Assembly: GCA_040752005.1 (NCBI GenBank)
Contig: JBFMFX010000011.1
Coordinates: forward strand, 53,875-117,874
Direction of reading: 5' to 3'
Source: RBG-16-66-20 sp040752005
Lineage (GTDB): Bacteria; Pseudomonadota; Gammaproteobacteria; Burkholderiales; SG8-39
DNA: 64,000 nt
Shown piece after piece: positions 18,133-27,070 of the stretch (position 1 is its first letter; each line of letters starts with the position of its first letter). Below the pieces are notes generated by a model. It made no database searches and was not told the DNA's origin. It saw only the letters and a list, made by a program, of their open reading frames with translations. The translations under genes and the position numbers were made by a program.

Positions 18133-19154
18133 ACCGGCTCCTCGCGCCAGAGCGAAAGCGCTCGCATCACCGGGAAGTCGTTGAAGGAAAAGAGCACGGC
18201 GTCGTCTTCGTCCGAAGCGTTGGCGTGCTCGTGCGCGCACCAGGACGGCACGCAGAAGATGTCTTTTTCCTCCCAGTCGAAGCGCTTGCCGCCGACGAGG
18301 GACACGCCGCGGCCCTTGGCCACCTGATAGATCACGCTTCCGGTGTGCCGGTGCGCGCGGGTTTTCTCGCCCGGCGCAAGGCGCTGGAGCATCGCGCCGA
18401 GGGTGGGCATCGCCGGCCCGCCGGTAAGCGGATTGGTGTATTCGAGGATCGTGCCGTCGTAGGGCGAGTGCTCGCGCGAGGCGCAAAGCGCCGGATAGCT
18501 TTCGGACCAGGGATAGCGGAACACCGGGGAATAAGGCTTCGACCAGCCTTCGCGCGGCAGCGGCGCGGCAAGCGGCGCCTGTACGAACTGCGGGTGCACC
18601 TCGTAAAAGTTCGCATCGAGCGCGTTCATGAGCGGGATGTCCAGGCCGTCCTGCCAGAGGCACTGTGTGCCGCCCGGTTCCACTCCGTGGTCGTGCCAGG
18701 TGCCGTTGGGCGTCAACACGAAGTCGCGAGCTTCGAGCGCCATGCGCTCGCCATCGACCACGGTGTAGGCGCCACGACCCTCCATCACGAAGCGCAGCGC
18801 GCTCGCCTGGTGCCGGTGCGCGGTCGTGTACTCGCCCGGGTTCATGATCTGCACCCCGGTGTAGAGCAGGCCGACCGCTGCGCTCCACTCCCTGCGCCCG
18901 GGGTTGACCAGCATCACCACGCGCCGCGCCGCCTTGTCGGCGGTCACCAGATCCGGCGCGCGGCGCACCAGCGGCTCGACTTCGCGCCATTTCCAGTGCA
19001 TCGGCACCGATTTGGGCTGCGGGTGCCAGGGCTCGATCTGGTTCGCCACCGTCCACAGCGCGCCGAGCGCCCGCCCTTCAAGATCGCGGTAGTACGCTTC
19101 CAGCTCGGGGGTGTCCTCGACGTTCGCCCTGCCGGGCACGTTCTCGCGTTTCAT
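18129..19154 (-). CDS. Gentisate 1,2-dioxygenase-like bicupin
   Basis: A 341-residue double cupin. The N-terminal cupin has AHRHQASALRFVMEGRGAYTVV with the iron-binding HxH, then LTPNGTWHDHG. The second has TRAHRHTGSVIYQVAKGRG and VPSWCAHEHAN. Length and layout match gentisate and related (salicylate, 1-hydroxy-2-naphthoate) ring-cleaving dioxygenases using Fe(II). It would open gentisate to maleylpyruvate, but no maleylpyruvate isomerase or hydrolase follows. It is divergent from the first LIV importer, with starts 46 bp apart, and shares its regulatory space. Confidence 0.85.
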   Translation of the reverse strand: MKRENVPGRANVEDTPELEAYYRDLEGRALGALWTVANQIEPWHPQPKSVPMHWKWREVEPLVRRAPDLVTADKAARRVVMLVNPGRREWSAAVGLLYTGVQIMNPGEYTTAHRHQASALRFVMEGRGAYTVVDGERMALEARDFVLTPNGTWHDHGVEPGGTQCLWQDGLDIPLMNALDANFYEVHPQFVQAPLAAPLPREGWSKPYSPVFRYPWSESYPALCASREHSPYDGTILEYTNPLTGGPAMPTLGAMLQRLAPGEKTRAHRHTGSVIYQVAKGRGVSLVGGKRFDWEEKDIFCVPSWCAHEHANASDEDDAVLFSFNDFPVMRALSLWREEPV

Positions 19155-19200
19155 GACCCGCTAGTCTATACTCCGCGCAGGGTTATCCAAGGAGGAGACA

Positions 19201-20379
19201 ATGCGCAAGATAGTTCACGCGGCCGTCGCGGCCGGCCTTGCGCTGGCGCTCGGTGCGGCGCCGGCACTGGCTCAGCAGAAGGTGAAGATCGGCTTCATCA
19301 CCACGCTGTCGGGCCCGCAGGGGGTGATCGGCGAGCACATGAAGAACTCGGTCGAGCTGGCTCTGGATCACCTCGGCCGGAAGATCGGCGGCCTGGACGC
19401 GGAGGTGATCTACGGCGACGACCAGGCGAAGCCGGACGTCGGCAAGCAGGTCGCCGACGAGATGATCAAGAAGCACAACGTGGACTTCGTCGCCGGAATC
19501 ATCTGGTCGAACGTCATGATGGCGGTGTCGCCGACCGTCACCGGCGCCGGCAAGATCATGGTCGGCACCAACGCTGGCCCCAGCCCGCTCGCCGGGGAGC
19601 AGTGCCACGAGCTGCACGTCAACGTCTCCTGGCAGAACGACCAGACGCCGGAGGCGATGGGCAAGTACATGAGCGACGCCGGGCTGACCGACGTATACGT
19701 GATGGCGCCCAACTACCAGGCCGGCAAGGACATGGTCACCGGCTTCAAGCGCTACTTCAAGGGCCGCATCGTGGACGAGGTCTACACCAAGTTCGGCCAG
19801 ACCGACTATCAGGCGGAGATCTCGCAGCTGCGCGCCAAGAACCCGAAGGCGGTGTTCGTGTTCTACCCGGGCGGCATGGGAATCCAGTTCCTCAAGCAGT
19901 ATGACCAGGCCGGGCTGCGCGGCAAGATTCCGCTCTACTCGGTCTATACGGTGGACGAGATCTCGCTGCCGGCGGTGGGCGAGGCCGCGCTCGGGCAGTG
20001 GGAGACGCGCTTCTGGAGCCCGGACCTGAAGAACCCGGCGAACGAGAAGTACGTCTCCGACTACCGCAAGAAATTCGGCAAGTGGCCGGTGTTCTACGGC
20101 GCGCAGAGCTACGACGGCATCCTGCTGATCGACTCGGCGGTGCGCGCGGTGAAGGGCAACCTCAAGGACACCAAGGCGCTGGTGCGCGCCATGCGGCAGG
20201 CGAACTTCAACTCGGTGCGGGGCAAGTTCACCTTCAACAACAACAACCACCCGATCCAGAACTTCTACCTGCTGCGCGCGGAGAAGGACGCGAGCGGGGA
20301 ACTCGTGATGAAGATCCAGAAGACCGTGTTCGAGAACCACAAGGACGCGTACCACCAGGACTGCAAGCTCAAGTGGTAG
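19201..20379 (+). CDS. ABC importer periplasmic substrate-binding protein, LIV/aromatic-acid type (cluster 1)
   Basis: A 392-residue type-I periplasmic binding protein with a cleaved signal peptide (to about PALAQQ) and KIGFITTLSGPQGVIGEHMKNSVELALD. It probably captures an aromatic acid or amine rather than leucine, judging from the gentisate dioxygenase on one side and the Rieske operon on the other. A strong SD (AAGGAGGAG) precedes the ATG and a TATACT -10-like hexamer lies at 19167-19172. A terminator separates it from the permease genes, favouring excess binding protein. Confidence 0.9.
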   Translation: MRKIVHAAVAAGLALALGAAPALAQQKVKIGFITTLSGPQGVIGEHMKNSVELALDHLGRKIGGLDAEVIYGDDQAKPDVGKQVADEMIKKHNVDFVAGIIWSNVMMAVSPTVTGAGKIMVGTNAGPSPLAGEQCHELHVNVSWQNDQTPEAMGKYMSDAGLTDVYVMAPNYQAGKDMVTGFKRYFKGRIVDEVYTKFGQTDYQAEISQLRAKNPKAVFVFYPGGMGIQFLKQYDQAGLRGKIPLYSVYTVDEISLPAVGEAALGQWETRFWSPDLKNPANEKYVSDYRKKFGKWPVFYGAQSYDGILLIDSAVRAVKGNLKDTKALVRAMRQANFNSVRGKFTFNNNNHPIQNFYLLRAEKDASGELVMKIQKTVFENHKDAYHQDCKLKW

Positions 20380-20400
20380 GGCGGCAGCGAGGTTGAATCC

Positions 20401-20431
20401 GGGGCGCGGAGGCACCGCGCCCCTTTTGTTT
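20401..20431 (+). terminator. Intrinsic terminator/attenuator between binding protein and permease genes
   Basis: A perfect 9-bp stem, GGGGCGCGG with CCGCGCCCC, has a 5-nt loop and is followed by TTTTGTTT. It ends about 5 bp before the livH-type start. Position and form suggest partial termination that lowers permease expression relative to the binding protein. Confidence 0.8.
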
Positions 20432-20435
20432 GCGG

Positions 20436-21350
20436 ATGACCGGACTCCTCTTCGAGCAGGCGCTGAACGGCCTGCAGCTCGGCGTGACACTGTTCCTGAT
20501 GGCGGCGGGCCTGACGCTCGTCTTCGGCATCATGAACCTGGTGAACCTCGCGCACGGCTCGCTGTACATGGTGGGCGCGTACCTCTGGGTCGCATTCGCG
20601 AAGCTCACCGGGTCCTACGTCGCCGGCGTGCTGCTCGCGCTCGCCGGCACGCTCGCGGTCGGCGTCGTGGTCGAGCTGGTCGCATTGCGCACCCTCTACG
20701 AGCGCGACCACCTCGATCAGGTGCTTGCCACCTTCGGCCTGATCCTGTTCTTCAACGAACTGGTGGCGATGATCTGGGGGCGCTCGGCGCTCTATGCTGG
20801 CCAGCCGGCGTGGCTTTCGGGGCACATCGAGCTGGGGGACCTGCGCTATCCGGTGTACCGCCTTGCGATCATCGTCGTGGGTCTGGCGGTGGCGGCGCTG
20901 TTGTGGTGGGTGGTGGTGCGCACGCGCCTCGGGATGCTGATCCGCGCCGGCGCCTCCAACCGTACCATGGTCGCCGCCCTCGGCGTCAACATCCGGCTGC
21001 TGTACACGATCGTGTTCGGCTTCGGTGCCGCGCTCGCGGGGCTGGCGGGCATCATGGCCGGGCCGATCTACTCGGTGCAGCCCGGCATGGGCGAGCTGAT
21101 CCTGATCCAGGTCTTCGTCGTCATCGTGATCGGCGGCATCGGCTCGATCCGCGGTGCGCTCGCCGGCGCCGTCATCGTCGGGATGGTGGACACGATGGGT
21201 CGCGCGTTCCTCAAGCCGCTGCTCGCCACGGTCTGGTCTCCGGTCGTCGCTGACACCGCCGGCCCGGCGCTCGCCTCGATGCTGATCTACCTGCTGATGG
21301 CGGCGGTGCTGGCGCTGCGGCCCGAAGGCCTGTTCCCCGCGCGCGCATGA
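20436..21350 (+). CDS. LIV-type ABC importer permease (LivH-like, cluster 1)
   Basis: A 304-residue inner-membrane permease with repeated hydrophobic helices. The family motifs are FGIMNLVNLAHGSLYMVGAY, the EAA-like loop RAGASNRTMVAALGVNIRLL and a conserved IGGIGSIRGALAGA near the C-terminus. It pairs with the LivM-like permease to form the channel. The stop overlaps the next start (ATGA). ATG 20436 follows the terminator. Confidence 0.92.
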   Translation: MTGLLFEQALNGLQLGVTLFLMAAGLTLVFGIMNLVNLAHGSLYMVGAYLWVAFAKLTGSYVAGVLLALAGTLAVGVVVELVALRTLYERDHLDQVLATFGLILFFNELVAMIWGRSALYAGQPAWLSGHIELGDLRYPVYRLAIIVVGLAVAALLWWVVVRTRLGMLIRAGASNRTMVAALGVNIRLLYTIVFGFGAALAGLAGIMAGPIYSVQPGMGELILIQVFVVIVIGGIGSIRGALAGAVIVGMVDTMGRAFLKPLLATVWSPVVADTAGPALASMLIYLLMAAVLALRPEGLFPARA

Positions 21351-22315
21351 GGCTCGCTCCGCGCACGCTGGCGCTCGTCGCCCTGCTGGCGCTGCTCGCG
21401 GCGGTGCCGCCGGTGGCGGCGGCGCTCGGTCAGCCGTTCTATCTGGACCTGTTTCGCCGCATCATGATCTTCGCCATCGCGGCGAGCTCGCTCAACCTGA
21501 TCCTCGGCTACGGCGGCATGGTGTCGTTCGGGCATGCTGCCTACCTCGGCGTCGGCGCCTACGCAGTCGGCGTGCTGGCGCACCACGGCCTCACCAACGG
21601 CTTTTTGCAGTGGGGACTGGCGGTCGGCGCCTCCGCCCTGGTGGCGCTCGTCATCGGCGCGGTCTCGATCCGTACCAGCGGCATCTACTTCATCATGATC
21701 ACGCTCGCCTTCACCCAGATGCTGTATTACCTGGGGGTGTCGGTGGAGGAATACGGCGGCGACGACGGCATGCGCGTGAAGACGCTCTCCCAGTTCCCCG
21801 GACTGCTCGATCTCGCCGATCCGGCGGCGTTTTACTACCTGGTGCTCGGGCTGCTCGTCCTCGTGCTGTGGTTCACCGGGAGGCTGGTGCGGTCGCGCTT
21901 CGGCATGGTGATCCGGGCGGCGAAATCGAACGAGGCGCGCACGCGCGCGATCGGCCTCTCGCCGTATCCGTACCGCCTGGTTGCCTTCGTCATCGCCGGT
22001 GCGACGTGCGGACTTGCCGGCGCGCTGCTGGTCAACCACACCGCTTACCTGACGCCCGAGTTCATGAACTGGACGCGATCGGGCGAGCTGATGTTCATGG
22101 TGATTCTGGGCGGCACCGCCACCCTGGCGGGGCCGCTTTTCGGCGCCGCGGCGCTGCTGCTGCTGGAGGACCTGCTGCAGGGCTGGAGCCTGCTGCCGCA
22201 GTGGGTGCGGGATTACTGGCAGCTCTACCTCGGCGTGATTCTGGTGCTGGTGGTGCTGTTCGCCCGGCGGGGCCTCGCCGGGCTGCTGCCGGGCGGACGA
22301 GACGGCGATGACTGA
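21347..22315 (+). CDS. LIV-type ABC importer permease (LivM-like, cluster 1)
   Basis: A 322-residue multi-helix permease with NLILGYGGMVSFGHAAYLGVG, the cytoplasmic loop AAKSNEARTRAIGLSPYPYRL that contacts the ATPases, and LGGTATLAGPLFGAAALLLL. It forms the second half of the membrane channel. It overlaps livH by 4 bp and the ATPase gene by 8 bp, so the set is translated as a unit. Confidence 0.92.
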   Translation: MRLAPRTLALVALLALLAAVPPVAAALGQPFYLDLFRRIMIFAIAASSLNLILGYGGMVSFGHAAYLGVGAYAVGVLAHHGLTNGFLQWGLAVGASALVALVIGAVSIRTSGIYFIMITLAFTQMLYYLGVSVEEYGGDDGMRVKTLSQFPGLLDLADPAAFYYLVLGLLVLVLWFTGRLVRSRFGMVIRAAKSNEARTRAIGLSPYPYRLVAFVIAGATCGLAGALLVNHTAYLTPEFMNWTRSGELMFMVILGGTATLAGPLFGAAALLLLEDLLQGWSLLPQWVRDYWQLYLGVILVLVVLFARRGLAGLLPGGRDGDD

Positions 22316-23063
22316 GCCGCTGCTTGCCGCGCGCGGTTTGCGCAAGTCGTTCGGTGCGGTGGCGGCGACCGACGGCGTGGACCTGGAGGTGTTCGAGGGG
22401 GAGACGCACGCGATCATCGGCCCGAACGGCGCCGGCAAGACCACGCTCATCAGCCAGCTCTCGGGAAGACTGCGCCCGGACCTCGGCCGGATTGTCTTTA
22501 CCGGCGAGGACGTCACCGCGCTGCCCGAGCCGGCGCGCGCCCGCAGAGGCCTGGCGCGCTCGTTCCAGGTGACCAGCATCTACCGCGAGTTCACCGCGCT
22601 CGACAATGTCGCGCTCGCGGTGCAGGCGCACGCCGGGCACAGCTTCCGCTTCTGGCGCGATGCCCGCGCCGAGCGCGAGCTGCGCGAGCCGGCGCTCGCG
22701 GTGCTCGAAGAGGTCGGTCTCGGCGACCGCGCCGATGTGATCGCGGCCAATCTCGCGCACGGCGAGCAGCGCCAGCTCGAGATCGCGATGGCGCTCGCGA
22801 CCCGGCCGCGACTGCTGCTGCTCGACGAGCCGGTGGCGGGCATGGGCGTCGAGGAGTCGCAGCGCATGGTGAAGTTCCTCGCCACGCTCAAGGGCCGCAT
22901 GACGATGATCCTCGTCGAGCACGACATGGACGCGGTCTTCACGCTCGCCGACCGCATCTCGGTGCTCGTCTACGGGCGCGTCATCGCCACCGGGCGACCG
23001 GAGGACATCCGCGCCAATCCGGAAGTGCGCGCGGCCTATCTCGGTGAGGACGAGGCGTGCTGA
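22308..23063 (+). CDS. LIV-type ABC importer ATPase (LivG-like, cluster 1)
   Basis: A 251-residue ATP-binding subunit. The Walker A is GPNGAGKTTLI. In place of a canonical LSGGQ it has the LivG-typical ANLAHGEQRQLEIAMALA, then Walker B LLLLDEPVAGM and the H-loop VEHDMDAVF. The C-terminal GRPEDIRANPEVRAAYLGE is characteristic of LivG. It powers import together with the LivF-like subunit. Confidence 0.93.
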   Translation: MTEPLLAARGLRKSFGAVAATDGVDLEVFEGETHAIIGPNGAGKTTLISQLSGRLRPDLGRIVFTGEDVTALPEPARARRGLARSFQVTSIYREFTALDNVALAVQAHAGHSFRFWRDARAERELREPALAVLEEVGLGDRADVIAANLAHGEQRQLEIAMALATRPRLLLLDEPVAGMGVEESQRMVKFLATLKGRMTMILVEHDMDAVFTLADRISVLVYGRVIATGRPEDIRANPEVRAAYLGEDEAC

Positions 23064-23758
23064 GGGTCGAGGGGCTGGAGACCGCGTACGGCCTGTCGCA
23101 GGTGCTCTTCGGCGTGGACCTGCGCGTGCAGGCCGGCGAGGTGGTGACGCTGCTCGGCCGCAACGGCATGGGCAAGACCACCACGGTGGCGAGCATCATG
23201 GGCATCGTGCGTCCGCGCGCCGGCCGGATCGAGTTCGAGGGGCGGCCGCTGCACGGCCTGCCGCCGTACCGCGTGGCACAGGCGGGCCTCGGACTGGTGC
23301 CGGAGGGCCGGCAGGTGTTTCCGAACCTGACGGTGCGCGAGAACCTGGTCGCCACCGCAGCCAACCGCGCCGGACGCGCCGCGCCTTGGACGCTGGAGCG
23401 CGTGTTCGGGCTTTTTCCGCATCTGGAGGCCCGCGCGTCGAACTACGGCAACCAGCTCTCCGGCGGCGAGCAGCAGATGCTCGCGATCGGGCGCGCGCTG
23501 ATGACCAACCCGAAGCTGCTGCTGCTCGACGAGGCGACCGAGGGGCTCGCGCCCCTCATCCGCGCCGAGATCTACCGCGCGATCGAGCGGCTCAAGGGCG
23601 AGGGCCTGTCCATCCTCGTCATCGACAAGGACGTGCGCGCCCTCACGCGCGTCGCCGACCGGCACTACATCCTGGAGAAGGGCCGGGTGGTCTGGAGCGG
23701 GACCTCGGCCGAGCTCGCCCTGCGCGAGGACCTGCAGCATCGCTACCTCGGGGTGTGA
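23057..23758 (+). CDS. LIV-type ABC importer ATPase (LivF-like, cluster 1)
   Basis: A 233-residue ATP-binding subunit starting with GTG. Walker A is GRNGMGKTTTV, the signature QLSGGEQQMLAIGRAL, Walker B LLLLDEATEGLAP, and the C-terminal end QHRYLGV. The switch residue after Walker B reads VIDKDVRA, where most homologues have an EQN or EH pattern, so the H-loop position is changed to lysine-aspartate. It is the last gene of the importer operon. Confidence 0.92.
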   Translation: MLRVEGLETAYGLSQVLFGVDLRVQAGEVVTLLGRNGMGKTTTVASIMGIVRPRAGRIEFEGRPLHGLPPYRVAQAGLGLVPEGRQVFPNLTVRENLVATAANRAGRAAPWTLERVFGLFPHLEARASNYGNQLSGGEQQMLAIGRALMTNPKLLLLDEATEGLAPLIRAEIYRAIERLKGEGLSILVIDKDVRALTRVADRHYILEKGRVVWSGTSAELALREDLQHRYLGV

Positions 23759-23788
23759 GGGGGCGCGGGCGCGCGTACAATCCGTCCC

Positions 23789-24310
23789 GTGAAAAGACTC
23801 GCCGCACTGCTCGCCGCCGCCTGTTTCGCGCTCGGGGCGGCGGCGCTCTCGGCGCAGCCGAAGGAGCCTGGCGCCGGCCCGGCCGCGAAAGAGGAAGAGA
23901 GCCCGCAGGAGCGAGTCGTCGGCCGGATCTTCCGCTGCATCGCCGAAGGGCTGCCGCAGGACTGGAAGCGCGCCTGGATCGAGATACGGGAACTCGAGCG
24001 CACGCTCTACGCCACCGTGCGCAAGTACGAAGCGAGGTTCCGCTTCGCGACCTCCGACACCGACACCGCCGGCCAACCGCTCGTTCCCTGCGGGACCGAA
24101 GAGGTCGTGGAAAGCGTCGCCGATCTGAACGGATTCCTGCCGGAGGAGCAGCGGCGCTGGACCGGGGCGACCTTCGCCTTCTACCGCGATGGCCGCTTCG
24201 AGGTGAAGTACGACTACGGCTCGCCTGGCGTCGTCGTCGAGCCCGAGCTGCCCCCGCCCGCGGCGGACAAGCCTGCCGGCAAGGCGAAACCGGCGGCGAA
24301 GAAAAAGTAG
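23789..24310 (+). CDS. Hypothetical secreted protein with Lys/Ala-rich tail
   Basis: A 173-residue protein starting at GTG 23789. A signal peptide (KRLAALLAAACFALGAAALSAQ) is followed by a compact domain (RIFRCIAEGLPQDWKRAWIEI, then RRWTGATFAFYRDGRFEVKYDY) and a low-complexity PAADKPAGKAKPAAKKK tail. The GRFEVKYDYG segment recalls the YezG/DUF600 fold, but I cannot confirm this. It lies 30 bp after livF and may be cotranscribed. It is convergent with the glutamine-synthetase-like gene. No function is assigned. Confidence 0.6.
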   Translation: MKRLAALLAAACFALGAAALSAQPKEPGAGPAAKEEESPQERVVGRIFRCIAEGLPQDWKRAWIEIRELERTLYATVRKYEARFRFATSDTDTAGQPLVPCGTEEVVESVADLNGFLPEEQRRWTGATFAFYRDGRFEVKYDYGSPGVVVEPELPPPAADKPAGKAKPAAKKK

Positions 24311-24314
24311 CGGT

Positions 24315-25748
24315 TCAGAACAGCTCGAAATATTCGCGCTGCTCCCAGTCGCTCACTTCGAGATTGAAACGGGCGATCTCGGCTTCCTTGACGCGACAGT
24401 AGTAGTCCACGAATCCGGCGCCCAGGCCGTCCCTCAGCGCCGCGTCTTTTCTCAGCTCGCCGACCGCCTCCTCCAGCGTTCGCGGCAGCAGCGGCGCCTT
24501 CGAATCGTAGGGAGCGGCATCCGGCGGACCCGGGTCGAGGCCGCGCGCCAGACCGTCGAGTCCGGCGTGAATCTGCGAGGCGAGGTAGAGGTAGGGATTC
24601 GCCGCCGGTTCGCCGATGCGGTTCTCGATGCGGGTGCGGGAATCGCCCGGGCCACCCAGCACGCGCAGCAGCGCGCCGCGGTTGTCGCGGCCCCAGACGA
24701 TATGGTCCGGGGCAAGGGACAGCGGCCGGTAGCGCTTGTAGCCGTTGACCGTGGGCGTCGCCAGAGCCGCGGCGCCGCGCGCGTGCGCGAGCAGTCCGCC
24801 GAGAAAGTGCATGCCCACCGGCGAGAGCACCTCGCCTTCGGCGGGGATGAAAGCGTTCGCGCCGTCGCTCGCGCGCACCAGCGACTGGTGCAGATGCCAG
24901 CCGCTCGACATCACGTTCGGCAGCTTCGGCCGGCACATGAACGTCGCGTGGTAGCCGTGCCGGCGCAGCACCTGCTTGGCGGCGCTGCGAAAGAGCGTCA
25001 TCGCGTCGGCGCACGCGAGCCCGGGCAACGCGCCGAGCGTCACCTCGACCTGGCTCGGGCCGTACTCGCACTCGAACGAGCGCAGCGGCAGGCCGAGCCC
25101 GGCAAGCCCGCGCCGCAGGACTTCGATCGCGGGCTCCAGCAGGTCATAGCGCGTCTCGGCGAGAAGCTGATAGCCGGAGGTAAGCAGGGCGACTTCCGGC
25201 GGCGTGCCCGGCTGGCCGGCATCGGCGGGCGCCAGGCGCGGATCGAGCAGGCGAAAGATGTGGAACTCGATCTCCAGGCCCGCCAGGTAGCGGTAGCCCT
25301 CGCGTTCCAGGCGCGCGAGCGCGCGCTTCAGCAGCTCGCGCGTGGCGAACGGCGCCGGCCTGCCGTCGGCGAAGTAGACATCGCACAGCACCCATCCGGT
25401 CGCCGGCGCCCAGGGAAGGACGCGCCAAGTTTGCGGATCGGCGACCATCAGCGCGTCGGCTGCGCCTTGAAGCTCGGGCATGCCGAGACCGGCTCCGGGG
25501 GTGAACACCGGGAAGACGGTCTTGTTCGAGGTGTCCTTCGCGAGCAGCGAGCTCGGGAACCCGACGCCGTCCGCGAGCGCCGCCTCCACTTCCGTGGCGG
25601 CGATCGTCTTGCCGCGCAGGATGCCGTGTAGGTCGGGGAAGGAAAAGCGCACCGCCTCGATGCCGCGGCGTGCGATCTCGTCGAGCAGCGCGTGCGCGGC
25701 GGCGCGCTGGGCCTCGCTCCACAGGCCGTGGCGCTCGACGAAGCTCAT
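24315..25748 (-). CDS. Glutamine-synthetase-like ligase (gamma-glutamyl-amine ligase candidate)
   Basis: A 477-residue GS-fold enzyme. It shows the N-terminal beta-grasp region (VRFSFPDLHGILRGKTI), the first catalytic glutamates (LAGLEIEFHIFRL, then SFECEYGPSQVEV), the ammonia/ATP-side histidine (SSGWHLHQSL) and the arginine/glutamate block RTRIENRIGEPAANPYLYLA. The start loop differs from GlnA type I, and the protein belongs with the PuuA/AtdA1-like ligases. The start overlaps the Rieske oxygenase stop (ATGA). Aniline catabolism uses a GS-like ligase to make gamma-glutamylanilide before ring dioxygenation. A similar role on an aromatic or alkyl amine is the leading inference here. Confidence 0.85.
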   Translation of the reverse strand: MSFVERHGLWSEAQRAAAHALLDEIARRGIEAVRFSFPDLHGILRGKTIAATEVEAALADGVGFPSSLLAKDTSNKTVFPVFTPGAGLGMPELQGAADALMVADPQTWRVLPWAPATGWVLCDVYFADGRPAPFATRELLKRALARLEREGYRYLAGLEIEFHIFRLLDPRLAPADAGQPGTPPEVALLTSGYQLLAETRYDLLEPAIEVLRRGLAGLGLPLRSFECEYGPSQVEVTLGALPGLACADAMTLFRSAAKQVLRRHGYHATFMCRPKLPNVMSSGWHLHQSLVRASDGANAFIPAEGEVLSPVGMHFLGGLLAHARGAAALATPTVNGYKRYRPLSLAPDHIVWGRDNRGALLRVLGGPGDSRTRIENRIGEPAANPYLYLASQIHAGLDGLARGLDPGPPDAAPYDSKAPLLPRTLEEAVGELRKDAALRDGLGAGFVDYYCRVKEAEIARFNLEVSDWEQREYFELF

Positions 25749-27070
25749 GCCGCGCGCCGAGGCGCGGCAGCGTTCCAGGGACACTCGCGCCTGCGCCGCG
25801 CGTCGGCCTCGCGCCAGTACTGCTCCCAGCGGCCTGCCGGGGCGATGCCGTCGATCGCCGGCGGACCGGTGATCTCGGCGGCCTGCGCCTCGTCCAGCAC
25901 CATCAGCGGGCGGCCGCCCTCGGCCGAGCGGCGGATCGCATCGGCGAGGATGCGCCGGTAGAGCACGATCCCCTTGTCGGTCGTGCCGAGGTGCTCGCGC
26001 GTGCGGTCGGCGATCCGTCCCTGCGATTCGCAGGCCCACTGGTCGTGGATGTTGATGTCGAAACCCATCCCGGTGTAGGTGGCGCTTTTCTGCTCGGCGG
26101 GGTTGTAGCCCCAGTGGTTGGCGCGGTTGAAAATCGGCTTGTAGTCCGGCGCCGGGTAGGTCTTCAGGCGCTGCTCGCGCATCGTCTTCTTGTCCACCTG
26201 GGCGCCGAAGCTGGTGAACAGCGCGTACCAGTAGGTACCGGTGTCGTCCACCGGCACGTGCCATTGCGAGATCGTCATCTCGGCGCTCATCGGGATCACG
26301 AACGCCTGCGGAAAGATCACGTTGGTGACGCGCAGGTGGAGCCTTTCCGCGTCCATGTGCCGCAGCGTGTACAGGCGCATGCCGTAGTCGGCGCGCTCGA
26401 CGCGGATCTCCGGCCGGTCGTACTCGCGCAGCACCTTCGACATCGGCAGGTCCGAGTCCATGGATGTGCTGCGAAACTGGCGCCCGTAGGCGTTCGCCGG
26501 GTCTTCGTCCTCGAAGAAACGGTGCAGGAACGAGGCGTGCGCCGGATCAATGCCGACTTCCAGCGCCTGCAGCCAGTTGCAGTCCCAGTAGCCCTTGAAC
26601 GCGAACACGTGCGACTCCGGGGCGACGAAGCAGTCCAGGTGCGCAAAGGCCGGCGGCTCGCCCGCCCCGAGCCAGGCCCAGAGCACGCCGCTTTTTCTCA
26701 CCACCGGATACGCGCGCTGGCGGACGCTGTCGCACAGGCGGCTGCCCGCGGGCTCCGCTGGCGTCTCCAGGCACCTTCCGGAAGCGTCAAAGAGCCAACC
26801 GTGGAAGGCGCAGCGCAGGCCGCCGTCTTCGAGCCTGCCGTAGGCGAGGTCGGCACCGCGATGAGGACAATGGCGCTCCAGCAGTCCGTAGCGGCCCTGC
26901 GGGTCGCGAAAGAGCACCAGGTCCTCGCCGAGCAGCCGCACCGCCTTGACCGGCCGCTCGCCCGCCAGCTCTTCCTCCAGCGCGACCGGCTGCCAGTAGC
27001 GGCGCAGGAGATTTCCGGCCGGCGTGCCCGGCCCGATGCGCGTGAGAAGTTCGTTCTGTTCGGCTCTCAT
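25745..27070 (-). CDS. Rieske non-heme iron oxygenase, alpha subunit, lone
   Basis: A 441-residue oxygenase. The N-terminal Rieske 2Fe-2S site is CPHRGAD...CAFHGW. The catalytic domain has the mononuclear iron ligands in GIDPAHASFLHRFFEDED, with a distal aspartate expected near the C-terminal part. It resembles the phthalate-4,5-dioxygenase/O-demethylase group, which works without a beta subunit. No ferredoxin reductase gene is adjacent, so electrons must come from elsewhere. It is translationally coupled at both ends: the small protein stop overlaps its ATG, and its stop overlaps the ligase ATG. Confidence 0.9.
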   Translation of the reverse strand: MRAEQNELLTRIGPGTPAGNLLRRYWQPVALEEELAGERPVKAVRLLGEDLVLFRDPQGRYGLLERHCPHRGADLAYGRLEDGGLRCAFHGWLFDASGRCLETPAEPAGSRLCDSVRQRAYPVVRKSGVLWAWLGAGEPPAFAHLDCFVAPESHVFAFKGYWDCNWLQALEVGIDPAHASFLHRFFEDEDPANAYGRQFRSTSMDSDLPMSKVLREYDRPEIRVERADYGMRLYTLRHMDAERLHLRVTNVIFPQAFVIPMSAEMTISQWHVPVDDTGTYWYALFTSFGAQVDKKTMREQRLKTYPAPDYKPIFNRANHWGYNPAEQKSATYTGMGFDINIHDQWACESQGRIADRTREHLGTTDKGIVLYRRILADAIRRSAEGGRPLMVLDEAQAAEITGPPAIDGIAPAGRWEQYWREADARRRRECPWNAAAPRRAA

